64,000 nt of DNA, taken from contig LGRX02034546.1 of assembly GCA_001247695.2 (NCBI GenBank), positions 1-64,000 of the forward strand. The letters are read 5' to 3'. Shown in pieces: positions 37,201 to 47,473 of the stretch. The DNA comes from Cymbomonas tetramitiformis (taxonomy: Eukaryota > Chlorophyta > Pyramimonadophyceae > Pyramimonadales > Pyramimonadaceae). Every line of letters begins with the position of its first letter. The stretch's first letter is position 1. The notes beneath the pieces were generated by a model. The model saw only the letters and a list, made by a program, of their open reading frames with translations, was not told where the DNA came from and ran no database searches. A program made the translations under genes and the position numbers.

Positions 37201-39596
37201 TTCGGCATGCTCCCTCTCCATTGTTTTAGTGCCGCTAAGGACCCTTTGGCCTCCTCATTGTCTCTTTTGTCCGTTTTTGTTGGTGTATTGTGTTGCTGGT
37301 TTTTCTTGGTGCTTGTGGGAGGTCGTAGCTTTTTCCTTACTACCGTTCTTTCTTTCTCCTTTAATCTTTCATTTGCTTGCTCTGCGCTTTCCGGACAGAA
37401 CTGTAGCGTAGTCTGGACTAGCCTGTCAGTGGGGTTTGTGTTCTTTTCTTCCGTTGCTTCGCCTGTGACCTGTTGCTCCATGGTAGGCGCCCTGCTGGCA
37501 TCCATCTGTCCGTCATCGCGTTTCGTGTCCTCCTCAGTCGGCCCGGTTGTTTGTCCTGTCATCGGCCACGTCTCACGAATCCCCCCCTGTGCCTGCGCTG
37601 CATTTCTAATCCCGAGCTTGAAGTGCCCTAGTTTGCCATCAACATGCCAGTATTTCCAGCTTCCCGCCACTCGTACCGCCTGCTCCCTTTGGCTGAATTT
37701 TCCCCATTCTGGTGGCGTGCTGTGTGTCGTCAGTCCACTGTAGTGCCCTTTTTGCCAGTCATAAGCTTCTCGTAGTTGGGTCCAAACATCCACAGCGGTT
37801 AGTAGTTCGTCTTGTTTTTCTATTCCTCCAGCTGGTAGCCATACATGTGCCTGCATGTCTTGGTGTGTTATTGTGAGCATCACCATTACCCATTTCCCCC
37901 TATCTCTAATTGCTATTTGGGTTCGGCCGTCATTTGGCAGCTTTTCCATTGTTTCTCCTATAAGGGCGTCAGTTCCTTGTTGTAACGCATGGAGTGCTTC
38001 CTCGACGTCCATTATTGTCTGTATGCCCACCCCTTGTTGTCGCATCATGTTCTCCACCTGTTCCCTTGTGTGGTCCCGTGCCATTTCCCTCATGAAGGCA
38101 TCCGCCGCACACGTTCCTCGAACTTGCTCCTTTTGTGCTCCAGTCTCTTTCATTCGAACATCCCTTGTCAGCTCGACTTCCTTGGTGCCTGGTTCCGCGT
38201 GTGGTATATGTTCCCTCATAATGGCCGCCCTTATCATCGGTCTGAACTTGTCCCTGCACCTGTTCGCTATTTCCGTAGTGTGCAGCATAATGCGTCGTCT
38301 GGTCTGGAGTGTATTTGAGTACACATACTGTACCCATGCTCCGTTTCGTTCCTGTAACCATTGTTGCCACAGCTCTGCAATGTATATCACCCAGACTCCG
38401 CAGTTGTATGCATCATATTGGTGTTTGTCATACATTGGCGTGGACCGGGCTTCCTGGCACCCCATTGCCTCCTTGTTGCTTTTTACCCATTCGCATATTG
38501 CTGTTTGTAGCTCCTCCGTCATCCCCATTTGCCTGGGGGCGGTTTTCTTTCGCGTTTGCCTTTCTGCGCCCATAGAGTCGTATACATAGGCCTGCAGCGT
38601 GCGGTTATTCCCCGTGCCGCAGACTCCTATCATTAGCAACAACCAGTGTCCGTTTCCTATTACAGGTATTTGGGTGCCGCCCCTTTTGGTAACTTTTCCT
38701 TTTATCATTTCTAGAAATTTCCCGTCGTTTCCCCTAAGTAGCCTCAGTATTTCCTGTATAGTTGTTGACCCCGGGGGGTTTTCTTCCAGTTCTTCGAGTG
38801 CAAGGTCCACTTGGTACATATTCAGCTTTCCATCCTCTGTAAATATCCCCTGCGTGACGGAGTTCCTAGGGTACTGCCCTTCCGTTCCCCTGGCCGAGAG
38901 TGTTCCTCCCCCCATGTGGGAGGGCTGTTGTTTTGCTTCGGCATCCTTTCCCGTACCCTTCACTTTTACTTCCTTCTGGTTGGGTCCTGTGACTAGGGCT
39001 TCCTTGTGTGCTATCGCCGGTTCCTCCATCGTTGTTTCGACCATTTCACTGAGGTTTGGTGTTGCTTTATGTTGTGGGCTTTTCGTTGCTCGTTGTGCCT
39101 TCTGCGTTTGTTCGGCCAGCATGCTTAGCGCATCTAGTGTTACGTGCATAGCCATTAGTTGGGCCCCTGCCATTTTGGCTATCTTCCGGCTTTCGCTTGT
39201 CATACGGCGCGTCTCGCCGTGTTTTCGCCTCCACCTGCTTTGGTTCCTATCCTCTGTTTCCTGCCTTACCACCTGGTTGCTTCTAACTAGTTGTGGCCTG
39301 TCGTATTTGGTACGTTGTATCCACTTGCATGTCTTCCCTATCAGGTGTTCACTCCAGTATCTTCTTCCTCGTTTGTGTGCATATGCATGCTCCTGCCGGT
39401 TTGCCCTTAGGCAATATGTGAAGCTTTTCCTGAAGTTCGCCCTTTGTTCCTCCTCTTCTTCTGTGACGAACCACCTGGGGCCCTTTGTGGGTCTTTGCGG
39501 TATTGTTCCTTGGTTTCGGTTGTTCTTCCCCCTCGGCAGCCCTTCATCCCCACCCTCTCTTGTTTCAGTTCCCTGTCGGGTTGTTTCTGCTGCCAC
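34269..39596 (-). CDS. LINE1 ORF2: Ulp1-like peptidase, APE endonuclease and reverse transcriptase
   Basis: Residues 1-250 are basic linker; 39596 is a GTG and the true start is unknown (the frame is open to a TAA upstream near 39690). Residues 300-410 carry a C48 (Ulp1/SENP) peptidase pattern: His 317 in GNGHW, Asp 340 in YVYDSM, Cys 399 in YNCGVW. Residues 490-660 form a second, unassigned domain. The APE endonuclease is at about 815-1060: WNIQG, ITETKT, CGDLNA (984-986), TWHRQRNID and SDHK (His 1057). RT has NYRPIALL, ILQGDSMSPLLF and FVDD (about 1622-1625). Between them, around 36100-36450, a neighbouring frame reads more naturally (TEVEGNTLRQTLDTAY), implying two compensating frameshifts. 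Confidence 0.85.
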   Translation of the reverse strand: MAAETTRQGTETREGGDEGLPRGKNNRNQGTIPQRPTKGPRWFVTEEEEEQRANFRKSFTYCLRANRQEHAYAHKRGRRYWSEHLIGKTCKWIQRTKYDRPQLVRSNQVVRQETEDRNQSRWRRKHGETRRMTSESRKIAKMAGAQLMAMHVTLDALSMLAEQTQKAQRATKSPQHKATPNLSEMVETTMEEPAIAHKEALVTGPNQKEVKVKGTGKDAEAKQQPSHMGGGTLSARGTEGQYPRNSVTQGIFTEDGKLNMYQVDLALEELEENPPGSTTIQEILRLLRGNDGKFLEMIKGKVTKRGGTQIPVIGNGHWLLLMIGVCGTGNNRTLQAYVYDSMGAERQTRKKTAPRQMGMTEELQTAICEWVKSNKEAMGCQEARSTPMYDKHQYDAYNCGVWVIYIAELWQQWLQERNGAWVQYVYSNTLQTRRRIMLHTTEIANRCRDKFRPMIRAAIMREHIPHAEPGTKEVELTRDVRMKETGAQKEQVRGTCAADAFMREMARDHTREQVENMMRQQGVGIQTIMDVEEALHALQQGTDALIGETMEKLPNDGRTQIAIRDRGKWVMVMLTITHQDMQAHVWLPAGGIEKQDELLTAVDVWTQLREAYDWQKGHYSGLTTHSTPPEWGKFSQREQAVRVAGSWKYWHVDGKLGHFKLGIRNAAQAQGGIRETWPMTGQTTGPTEEDTKRDDGQMDASRAPTMEQQVTGEATEEKNTNPTDRLVQTTLQFCPESAEQANERLKEKERTVVRKKLRPPTSTKKNQQHNTPTKTDKRDNEEAKGSLAALKQWRGSMPKTENLNTEEMQNEQPHTINFLTWNIQGARHSLYELEEQMKKWEIDVAIITETKTASEEIKRHFRNRKQSNICTSIPKGEGETDESNHTAGLAVILTGEYAKPHNYTEVKVPHLQGVLTHTMLHFPGEKYLHLIGVYYPVEGKDAAEEARQGELDREAARSGIQEYVRMVTSASEKAAGQTVLVCGDLNATTGTPKNSRDRDWNRIIEATGLQDVGGTRETTLTWHRQRNIDRMLASKAEMAYYRQPTEGELTELHTSDHKMVCTYNANGPEGLGDPPSDATKATTCKSRQTKTPADGSRGKHPQANSGHRIHKGTTRRNARSNTPSKNRNQHKIQEEGDRLRGRSGGKILEKTRDRAILDVNLPKQAATPEQQHGLHLPKTLRKERDGHLRERNRCRENIELWKKGIETRERATEEVRTTNFDNRTDEMREWEQWEREQKKLAAKEARRCIKEHEANRKQKTRMKMRERYWGNIKHYHKMIYKKEVENGAAPVAAIQAVETIHGELVVGHQKVAQAMGEHIAHSAPYKMREPEKGLKNTPPWLDERYKNYMKENKCTRPDQTKVNLRVDKEAYRQAVKKMKTNKAAGPMGIQNEILKQMPDRFHDQLCELMELMWEHRHTPLPWKKGYFCFHHKQGEVTKQQNYRPIALLDCLFKLYTTVLTKMLADFCEINGMLSEAQEGSRENHNTMKQLTRVTNAIEDANLSKRNLYATYVDFENAYGSVDHERLITTLKHLGVPPQLTEAVRDILGESEEDSMQMRAKIGDQVSEEVPIRRGILQGDSMSPLLFILYLEPLLRWLEVGDHGYQHRYVTDKELRGELRTSSGAFVDDLIILTKLMSGMEQQLKKLSAFGDWSGLRINEDKTKITGVEYGNRNVKESRHQGVKCGCRTLKVLKAGDTYKYLGVLLNMLGTWKEEKRKSLQELKRRIEALLTTPLTQRQTEYTLKSAILGKFKYDSTSGYTHRVRYSRLRTSWELQ

Positions 39597-40240
39597 TATG
39601 CTCTTTTTCTGTGTACCGTGTTTTGCATGTTTCCTATCCGGTGCTCCATTCCGCTCTCCTGTCCCCGTCCTCCTGCTAGTCTCCTTGCATTATTTTATCC
39701 GCACATCCCGTGTTGGCTTTTGACCTGGTCTTTTTCGTCCGCCCATGTTACTTCTTGTCAGGACCGTAATCGTGACGCAAATAGCAAGTATGTCTGTGTT
39801 CATTACGGCTTTATCATGGGTGCGGTCCTTTCGCCAACCTTCCCCCCGTGAGCTGTTTGTGGTTCGCTCGTTTCGCCAGTTCTTATGTGCCCCACACTTG
39901 GTGTCGTTTTCCTTGCTACGTGCCCCTTGTGTGTGTGTGGCTTTCCATCATGGTTCTCGCTCCATACTTGGGTTCCGTACCACCTCAAATATCGTCGTGT
40001 ATATCCGTCGGGCTTTCTTCTGAAATATTTCGTCCCGGGTTTCATTTTCACTGAAGTTTGGTTTCTTACGAATTGCTTTCTGCACAGCATGCTCTCAGGT
40101 AAAGGTTGTCCGTTCGTTCCTGTTTTTGTTTTCCCCTCCCGTTTCAACATATGCAAGCATTGTGCAGGGCATGTCTATCTGGTTTTACTCCCTAGTGCCT
40201 CTGTTTTTTTGGTTCCTTGTAGGTATGCACTCTCGTAATA

Positions 40241-43200
40241 TTAATATTTCTGTCCAATTTTGCCGTCATGTGCCCCTATTCCCCCCTTTTCCTGTAGGTA
40301 TGCCCCCTCCGGGTTAGGGTTTCCCCTCATTTTCCTGTATATAGTTATGCAGTTTGTTTTAATCAGCCGCTTCCCTTTCAGTGTAGCTTGTGGGTTACTT
40401 TTGTAGCCAGTACCCCTGTCGTTCTGCCAGCGTTCATGTTTTTCTGTCTCCGCACTATTCTCCTTGTTACGCGTTACATATGCATGCAGCCTCCTCCCGT
40501 CCTTTTTGCCGCATATCTGAGCTCCGCTCTTCCCAATATGTCTTTGTGCATGACCCTTGGGTGTCCCCTTGAAGTATTGCTCCGCTGGAGTTGTTTTTAC
40601 AAAACTTCGCATTTTAACGTAGATCCCCTGGAGCAATTCGCTAAACACCATAAGTCGCCAGTTTCCTCTGGGAGTGTGCATATTGCCTGTCCATGTGTGG
40701 TAAAGTCCCCCCAGTAACTTTCCTATAGGGCTGTCCGTTGTCATTACCCTCTGGGGCTTTTTGGTGCTTACTTTGCCTAGGGTGGGCTTAGGGTTTCTCT
40801 CTTGTTTTAGTGGGCTTTCTTTAATATGTTCTCTTTTGCATATCATTCCCGTGCCTGGAGCACTCGCCTCGGGTGTCCTATTTGCTGCTTTGGTTTTGTT
40901 TACTATTTCAGAGTGTGTCCTATTGCAACTGCTGTTGCTTAATACCTCATATGTATGCCGTGCATCATTTTCTGCAACCCTGGTTTCAGGTTTGCCTACT
41001 CTTGCCTTATGGTTTCTTGTGTTCGATGCTGCTACCGTGCTGGCAGTGCAGTGGCAGTTGGTGCTGTTTTTATCACACACCCTTTCATACCTATGACTGG
41101 CCGTGGGCCCTGTAGCCGGGGTTCCGATCAGCCCAGCGCAGGAGTACGGGTACGATGTGTTGTCACTGACAGGAAGGCAGGCTTTAGCAAGATTACTTTT
41201 TACTTTTACTTTAAGTTTTTGTTTGTTGACCAGGATTTTCTGGTATTCAGGGATTTGTCCAGTCCTAAGGCTGTCAGGGCCTACACAGGGTATTGCCTTT
41301 TTCTGGCTATGCTTGCTAGGTCCTTGTGCGTTGGCTGCGGCTCGTGTGTGGCTCTTCCAGCTTCTTCCTCTCGTCTGATTTTTCCTGCGATGCAAACAGG
41401 AGGCCCGCCCGTTCTTACTCAGCTGATTTTCCTTATTCTGTTGCTGTATGTGCACCACGGGCTCTGTGATGCACGTGGTGAGGTTCCTCTTATTGCCTTG
41501 GGCTTGATTTCGGCAGTGGTGCCCGAGTTTACCAGTCAGAATTTTTACTGTCAGGCTTTTACCTCCAACGCCATATGCGAGGGGTTTCTTATCTTGTGAG
41601 GATGATTTTTCACAGAAGGAAGGACTTACCCGTGCTCTTTGCAGACGTCTAAACTCTGCTCGGGTATCCTCGTCGATTTCCATACTTGGCTCACTGTCGG
41701 ATGTGGCCTCACGGGGCCGGCGAAGGACCTTCTTGGCTGGCTCGGGGGTGCGGTGGCTCTTCAGTAGCTTGGCCAAGGCCTTGTTCGAGTTACTGAAGGA
41801 CTCGAGGATGTCGCTCGCTATCCCGAGATGCTTGGTGTTGAAGCTGCGGGTCTCTTCGGTGAGGTCGATCACAGAGGCGTTGACCCCGTCCACCTTGCTG
41901 GAGACCTGATTCGTAGCCTGCACGCTCTCTGTGAAGCCGTTTTTACAGGTGTCCTCGAGTTTCTCGACGGCGTTGCGGAGCTTGAGGATCTCTTCGTCAC
42001 CAGCCGCCCCACCCTTCACGACGTTCTCCCACTGGCTGGTGAGCTTGTCTTCCAGCGCCTGTACGACGGCCTCCGTCTGGCCCGTCCCCCAGGCTGATGG
42101 CGCTGCTTGTCGTCTTTTGCCCTTGAACTTGTCTCCAGTGCGCGAGAAGTCCGAGTGCTGAAGTAGGTAGAAGCGATTTTTGCTGGGGAGGGAGAACCGA
42201 ACCGTGCGTCGGTCCTGTTTCCCCAGCCACTCGTAAGCAGCCTCGCTCGCCAGTCCAGTAAAGAGATTGCCGCCTCTCGTCACCCTCATACGCATGTATG
42301 TCCCGGGCTTTTCTGGGTCAGTGCCTGGCCTCACCGTTGTCGCTGGGAGTTGTTTTAGATGCTCACCTTCCTCCCCTAGGCCCGCCTGCGTGAATATTTC
42401 CCGGATGGCGCTGACCAAGTCCGGGAGGTCGGTGGCCACGTTGATGGAGCTTCCCTTGTCCACCACTATTATTTCGGTTTCGTCCTCGTTTCTGTTCGTG
42501 AGGGATGGCCTTATTCGCTGAACCGAATATTCCGTAAGACCTGGAAATGCCAGCGCTTTCGACTCGATGTTGTTGGCCGCTTCCTCAGTGACTGCTACCA
42601 GTCGGATGCTGTTCGTGATTTTTTCCATGTATGCTGGTAGCCCCCGCGCCCCTTTGATTGCTGATTCGATGAAAGCCATACCACGTAGTTGCTTTTCCAG
42701 GTCTTTGGTCGTGAGCCCACGCAGCTGCTCACTTATCACGTGGAGTTGGCGCTCCGCGTTTCCCGTTCTGGTTTGTCTCGGATGAAAGACTCTTACCCTC
42801 GGGATGCAGACGTCCGTAACCTGGAAGTCGTCAGACCCCAGCGGTACACAGTGCAGAGGGAGATGTACCAGTGAGGTCGCCAGCGCAGTGATGGCATATT
42901 CGCTCTTCTCAAAGGTCAGATGGAACTCGGCCACCTTGTCAGCGTACCAGCGCAGTTGTGTTTGACCGCTGCATAGAACTGGGGTGCTCTCAGGGAGGTT
43001 GTGGAAGTGCCTGATTGCGGACTCAAGGTGGCCGATGTACTGGATTGCAGTTTTCCGCTCTTCGCGGAAGGGCCCCACCGTTACTTGGGGCCCCCTCGCG
43101 TGCATACCCATTCCGTCCTGCTCGTCTGACAGCAGGTCAGTACAGTTCACGACAAGCTGGTAATGGGTTTTCCCGTGCCCGCCCGGGACCCCGTATATGG

Positions 43201-43822
43201 TCTCCAGCGGGAAGCCTCTTTGGTATTTCACTGTCCGCGTGTCCTCGTAGACCGTGGCCATGTATTCAGCCACTGCCTCCAGCGCCGTCATGTCAGCGTC
43301 CGCTGCACCGGCGGCCTCAATTAGTTTTGTCATGTCTTCGCCATGTGTGTCGCAGAGGTCTGGCATTGTGGCTCCGCCTGGGTACGCGTCTGTCTTCCTA
43401 GCGACGTGCTCGCTGATTTCTTTATTGAACTCTTCGGTGTTTGCCTGGTCGGCTGATCCTCGGCTGTACTCCACGTGTCTTCCTGATTTTTCTTCTTGCC
43501 CCACTTGCTGGGGACTTTTTTCTCCGAATTTGCGCACATTGCCGGCTTTCATGTTGGCTTTCTTAGGTTTTTCGGTGGCTGAACGGCTTGTGTCTGGCTT
43601 GCTTTGACGGGGGTTTAGAGCACTACATGTGAAATACGGCGCTGCAGATACGGACAGGGGAGTTTCACGCACTGCAAGTACGGGGTGGCGCACCTCATGT
43701 CTCACCTGTGTCGTCTCATTGCCATTGTTACCGTTGTCTTGAAGCCCTGCGAGCACAGTTAGTAGAAAAAATACATTTAAAAAAAATCTATTTTTGCGCC
43801 CGCGGCCCGGAGAGAGGTGCAC
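40241..43822 (-). CDS. LINE1 ORF1
   Basis: A long open frame starting 26 bases inside the 5' end of LINE1. 43822 is a GTG; the first ATG is 43552 (MKAGNVRKFGEK). Residues 130-560 look globular (YMATVYEDTRTVKYQRGFP, HYQLVVNCTDLL). A coiled coil lies at about 620-720 (DEEILKLRNAVEKLEDTCK). The last ~440 residues are basic, Lys/Asn/Thr-rich and lower in GC, and could be a nucleic-acid-binding tail or a frame left open by chance. ORF1 proteins of LINEs coat the RNA. I recognise no specific domain, and there is no RRM or CCHC motif. Confidence 0.6.
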   Translation of the reverse strand: MHLSPGRGRKNRFFLNVFFLLTVLAGLQDNGNNGNETTQVRHEVRHPVLAVRETPLSVSAAPYFTCSALNPRQSKPDTSRSATEKPKKANMKAGNVRKFGEKSPQQVGQEEKSGRHVEYSRGSADQANTEEFNKEISEHVARKTDAYPGGATMPDLCDTHGEDMTKLIEAAGAADADMTALEAVAEYMATVYEDTRTVKYQRGFPLETIYGVPGGHGKTHYQLVVNCTDLLSDEQDGMGMHARGPQVTVGPFREERKTAIQYIGHLESAIRHFHNLPESTPVLCSGQTQLRWYADKVAEFHLTFEKSEYAITALATSLVHLPLHCVPLGSDDFQVTDVCIPRVRVFHPRQTRTGNAERQLHVISEQLRGLTTKDLEKQLRGMAFIESAIKGARGLPAYMEKITNSIRLVAVTEEAANNIESKALAFPGLTEYSVQRIRPSLTNRNEDETEIIVVDKGSSINVATDLPDLVSAIREIFTQAGLGEEGEHLKQLPATTVRPGTDPEKPGTYMRMRVTRGGNLFTGLASEAAYEWLGKQDRRTVRFSLPSKNRFYLLQHSDFSRTGDKFKGKRRQAAPSAWGTGQTEAVVQALEDKLTSQWENVVKGGAAGDEEILKLRNAVEKLEDTCKNGFTESVQATNQVSSKVDGVNASVIDLTEETRSFNTKHLGIASDILESFSNSNKALAKLLKSHRTPEPAKKVLRRPREATSDSEPSMEIDEDTRAEFRRLQRARVSPSFCEKSSSQDKKPLAYGVGGKSLTVKILTGKLGHHCRNQAQGNKRNLTTCITEPVVHIQQQNKENQLSKNGRASCLHRRKNQTRGRSWKSHTRAAANAQGPSKHSQKKAIPCVGPDSLRTGQIPEYQKILVNKQKLKVKVKSNLAKACLPVSDNTSYPYSCAGLIGTPATGPTASHRYERVCDKNSTNCHCTASTVAASNTRNHKARVGKPETRVAENDARHTYEVLSNSSCNRTHSEIVNKTKAANRTPEASAPGTGMICKREHIKESPLKQERNPKPTLGKVSTKKPQRVMTTDSPIGKLLGGLYHTWTGNMHTPRGNWRLMVFSELLQGIYVKMRSFVKTTPAEQYFKGTPKGHAQRHIGKSGAQICGKKDGRRLHAYVTRNKENSAETEKHERWQNDRGTGYKSNPQATLKGKRLIKTNCITIYRKMRGNPNPEGAYLQEKGGIGAHDGKIGQKY

Positions 43823-43861
43823 GCCTCAGACGGGTTCGCGAAAAGTGGCCAGGGCTGCCCA

Positions 43862-44000
43862 TAACATTACCACTGCCAAGTGAGGCAGTTGCGGCCATTG
43901 CATGCGCACGAGTGCCCCCGTGAGGAGGAAGTACACCTGCATGTGCCTCGCCCACCATCTTTGTGGCGGGCTGCGTGCCCGGCCCATGGCCGGGGCCACT
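43862..44000 (-). pseudogene. Gypsy copy 2: start of membrane region
   Basis: Minus-strand translation gives MQVYFLLTGALVRMQWPQLP and AVVMLWAAL, matching copy 1 VCFLLVGVFVRLQWPQLPHF. It is cut by LINE1 at the target CCAGGGCTGCCCA and continues at 12442. Confidence 0.7.
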
Positions 44001-44002
44001 GC

Positions 44003-45088
44003 TCAGTAGCGGGCTCGCCGGGCTGCGGCTGGCCTGGTGCCCGATGGAAAAGGCGGCAGCACTGCATCCCTTCTCCTGTCCTCCATCATCTCCTCGCATC
44101 TCTCTCGTGCATTGGCTGCACGCACTGTCCTCTGGCCTGTGCGTTCGCTGTAAGCGACTCCAGGACGCTGGGTTCTTTCTCCGGGGCTCGGTGACCTCCT
44201 CCTGCGCTGCCCGCTCCGCGGGGAGTGTCGATGCGCCGGCCCAGGGGCCGAGCTCGTGTGATGTCTGTCACGATGGCTTCCACTTTGGTCCCTGGTGCCT
44301 GCGACACGAACATTCTCCTGCACCGGACTGCGGTGCCCTGTGAGATCCTGAACCTGCGGTGACCTGTGCGATGCAGCTTCCTGGGCCTGCACGTCTGAAG
44401 GGAATACTTGGGTCTCCTGACTGCAGATGTCTTCTGAGGCGGTGGGGGAACCCATGTTGATGACTGTGCGGTGCTCGGACCGCTGGGCGAGGTTGACCTC
44501 CAAGATGCCCCTGGAATGCAACCCACCGAACGTGTCACCGGTGACAACCTCGTTCACCGGCAGTTCGAGAGCGTCATGGCGATCATTGTGAATGGCGTTG
44601 CTGGCGGTGTTCTGCCCTATTCTGGCTCCCCCCACGGAGGGACGCGGTCGCCCCTGCAACTCATTGATGGCCTTTTCGTGCTCCCTGATGATGGCATTCC
44701 TCCTCTCGATCATGGCATCAGTCTCCTTGATGGCGGCGCGAAGCATCCCTTCTGGCGTCTCGTCATCCCCAGCGCCATGCGCTACGTCGTGCCCTGCCGA
44801 AGCAGAGTGTTCTGACAATGGCGACGGTGTCCGCGTGCGGTGCGGGCTAGGAGTCGTTCGATCACCGCGTGCAGGGTTGCGCGAGCGCCTCGACGCGCCG
44901 CTCACCTCTTCATTGCCCCTTGTCTGTCCGTGGAGGGAGTTGTCACTCCCTCCTAACGATGGGGTAGGCGATGGCGGTGCACCCGGGGACGTCGGAGCAC
45001 TCTCCTCCGCAGTTGTGGTCAAGTTGTTCATAAACTCGCCAGCCAGATGTGCACGCAACGCAGTCCGTCGCTCTATCTTCTTCAGCAC
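44003..45088 (-). pseudogene. Gypsy copy 2: RS-rich C-terminus of Gag-Pro
   Basis: The frame runs from a helical part (AAIKETDAMIERRNAIIREHEKAINELQ) into Ser/Pro/Arg-rich tracts (SGQRRRRSPSPGERTQ) and ends PAAARRARY-stop, as copy 1 does at 24366. A frameshift near 45085 separates it from the upstream frame. Probably nucleic-acid binding. Confidence 0.75.
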
Positions 45089-47394
45089 GCAACGCAGGCC
45101 CTACGCGAGCTGCGAGTGCAGATAGAGGGGCCCTGTGTGTGCATCACTGCGGACCTTTCCCATGTCACCCAACAGCACTGCTCGAACTTGCGCGTCCTGG
45201 AGGACAGGTACATCGTGAACACGACGCCGTAGGAGCCGCGTGCGTGATAAAAGCCATGATCCTCGCAGAGATAGTACACTGCTTTGGAACGAGGTGTGGC
45301 TCTAGTCCTGAGGACGTGTAGCGTGCCTCGCTGCGGGCCGTCAATCAGGTGGAGCTTGGCCAGCTCGGTAAGGTCCTCACCCGTGCAGAGGTCTGACACG
45401 TGTTTCCGTATGATGGTGCCCAAGAGTCCGCCAGTGCAACCGACTGACTGCCCTCCCAGAGGCAAGTGCTCACCTCGCTGTCCCACCGCCGCAGAGGAGG
45501 CGTAGCGGTGCATCAGCTTGCTACTGAGCTCGCATGTGTGCAGCCCCTTCCCACGCTCCTCGTAGGGCTTCCCCAACATTAATTGCATCTTATTTTTAAA
45601 GCATCGGTATAGGACGAGGAAGACAGTCTGCCCATCCCGTTGTACCGGCTCCGCGATCTGAGCCGGGTCCAGCCAAGTAGACTCCTGAGTGGTGTTCTCG
45701 CTGTTGGTGTCAGACTCAGCTTGGTAAGTGCCCTGGAACACAGACGGCTGGTACTCCTGACTCTGAGGGTCGAAGTCCCCTTCGGGCCACGTCTGATGTC
45801 TCAGCCGCAGCGGAGCTGACACTGTTGCTGGTGGCCGCGGCGCATGACCAGATGGCCCTGCGACATCCCTCCTCACGGTCTTGTGTGCAGGAGCTGGCGG
45901 TCGAAGTGCCGGCGCATGACCAGATGACCCTGCGCCATCGCTCCTCACAGTCTTGTGTGCAGGGGCTGGCGGTCGAGGTGGCGGCGCCCGCCTGGCTCCA
46001 TAGGTGTCCAGCTCGTCACGTGCATTATCCTCAGACTTACACGCAGAGAGCATCACGCTGCCCTCCCCCAAGTGCAGGAACTCCTGGGCGGCGGCATTGG
46101 TGTTGAACACTTCGCCATGTCCCCCTTCTCCATCCGTCACTGGGGGGTAGAACTTCTCCACCTTGCATGTCACATCTGTCAGTGTCAACAAAGGAATGGC
46201 TTGCTTGCCAGCCGCCACCTCGTCATACTTTGTCTTCAGACGCGCTCTGAGATTGGCGACATTCACCTTCTGGACGTACTTCAGAGGCTGATATCTCCAG
46301 CACTGGTCCTTCTCATAGTAAAACGGCAGCTGTAATTCACCGGTCACACTGCCCATGGGGCTCATGCGGACGCCATCAGCCATGGTGTGACGCACCATCA
46401 TCTCCATCAGCTCCCATTGTACTCGGGTTTTCTCGCTGAGCACACAGAACTGATGCACCTTTTTGTCCCACATGAGGGTACCAGTCACGACACCCGTGGG
46501 GTAAACCTGTTGGGCGCTGAGGGCCTCCTGCACGTCCGCCATGGTGTAGCGTCCGGCGTCTCGGTGAGCTTGGCAGTCAGGAGGTGCAACCTGGTCGCCA
46601 TCCTTTCTCCACCTCGCGCGCGTGACCCAGGTATCTAAGGCCACCTTGGTTTCCTTGCCGACCTTCCGGTCCACTAGCGTGAAGTCGGGCCACAGCAGCT
46701 CCGTCTCCAGGACGTCCTTCTCCTCTCCGCAGCGTGCGAATGTGACGCGCACGAAACCTGCTTCGAGTCTCATCTTTCCGTCGTCCCCCCAGAGTTTGCA
46801 CAAACGGGCGTAGCCGGTACGGTCCACGAACAGGCGTTGCTGAGACCAGCTGCCCTCCTCGTTCTCACCACTCCATGGGTGCACCGCCATGCCCTGCCAC
46901 GGTTGCGTGCAGGCCAGGACGTACTCTTTGTCACTCGCAGCCTCTTGCCCCTGCGTCAGGTCAGGCTGACGGGGGTCGACCTGCGTAGCTGTCAGCCCTG
47001 TCGGCGCGATGGGTGTCACGTTCACTGCTCCCTCGGGGTCGTCCCATTCACTCATGATCACCATGTTCGCCTCACGTTGACTGCACGATGTAGCTTGTAG
47101 CAGGTTCAACATCTTGTCCGTGACGGACGTTCCAGGCGCAGGGGTTTTGAACCTGCGATTCTCAGCATGTAAGCTGACTCGTCCAGTAAGTTCGGCTCGC
47201 ATCAGTGAGCTGGGTCGCAGTGCTCCTGCTTCCACCATGGCCCGGCAACGCGCGTCGAGCATCTCTCGTTCCTCCTCGTCGAACCTCTTCAGCCTGAGCT
47301 CATCCAGGAACGACTCCAGGAGGAGTGCTAGTTCAGGATGTCCTCGCGAGAACGCACATCGCTCCCCTGAGAGGGCCAGGCGGTTCTCTCCCAC
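45082..47394 (-). pseudogene. Gypsy copy 2: post-protease region of Gag-Pro
   Basis: A 770-residue open frame that keeps Trp and Gln where copy 1 has stops (ELLWPDFTLVDRK; GELQLPFYYEKDQ), so it shows the unbroken family sequence. It contains a duplicated Pro/Ala segment (PAPAHKTVR.D.AGSSGHAP, two copies, near 45825-45990) that copy 1 lacks. No known domain. It ends by frameshift into CVAC-stop. Confidence 0.75.
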
Positions 47395-47473
47395 TGATCC
47401 AGCATGGGCAAACTCTTGCTGGCGCGAAGCGTGGTCGTCGAAGATCTCCGTCGCCAGGCATACCCTGGGGTCC

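Larger units (their letters stand above)
12456..43848 (-). mobile_element. LINE1: Dualen/RandI-like non-LTR retrotransposon
   Basis: The element is flanked by a 13-bp duplication, CCAGGGCTGCCCA (12443-12455 and 43849-43861), lying in Gypsy copy 2, whose sequence continues across it. It reads right to left: ORF1 (43822-40241), then a large ORF2 with Ulp1-like peptidase, APE endonuclease, reverse transcriptase, chromodomain, PCIF1-like methyltransferase, RNase H, zinc finger and PD-(D/E)XK endonuclease, ending in a TTTTTC-rich tail. Gypsy copy 1 (16721-33024) sits inside. Without it LINE1 is about 15.1 kb, very long for a LINE. Dual endonucleases place it near Dualen/RandI, known from green algae. 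Several frameshifts suggest it is inactive. Confidence 0.85.

Noticed and set aside
38599..39723. Plus-strand ORF of 374 codons and similar ones over 33-40 kb
   Set aside because: Antisense to LINE1 ORF2 and without any recognisable domain.
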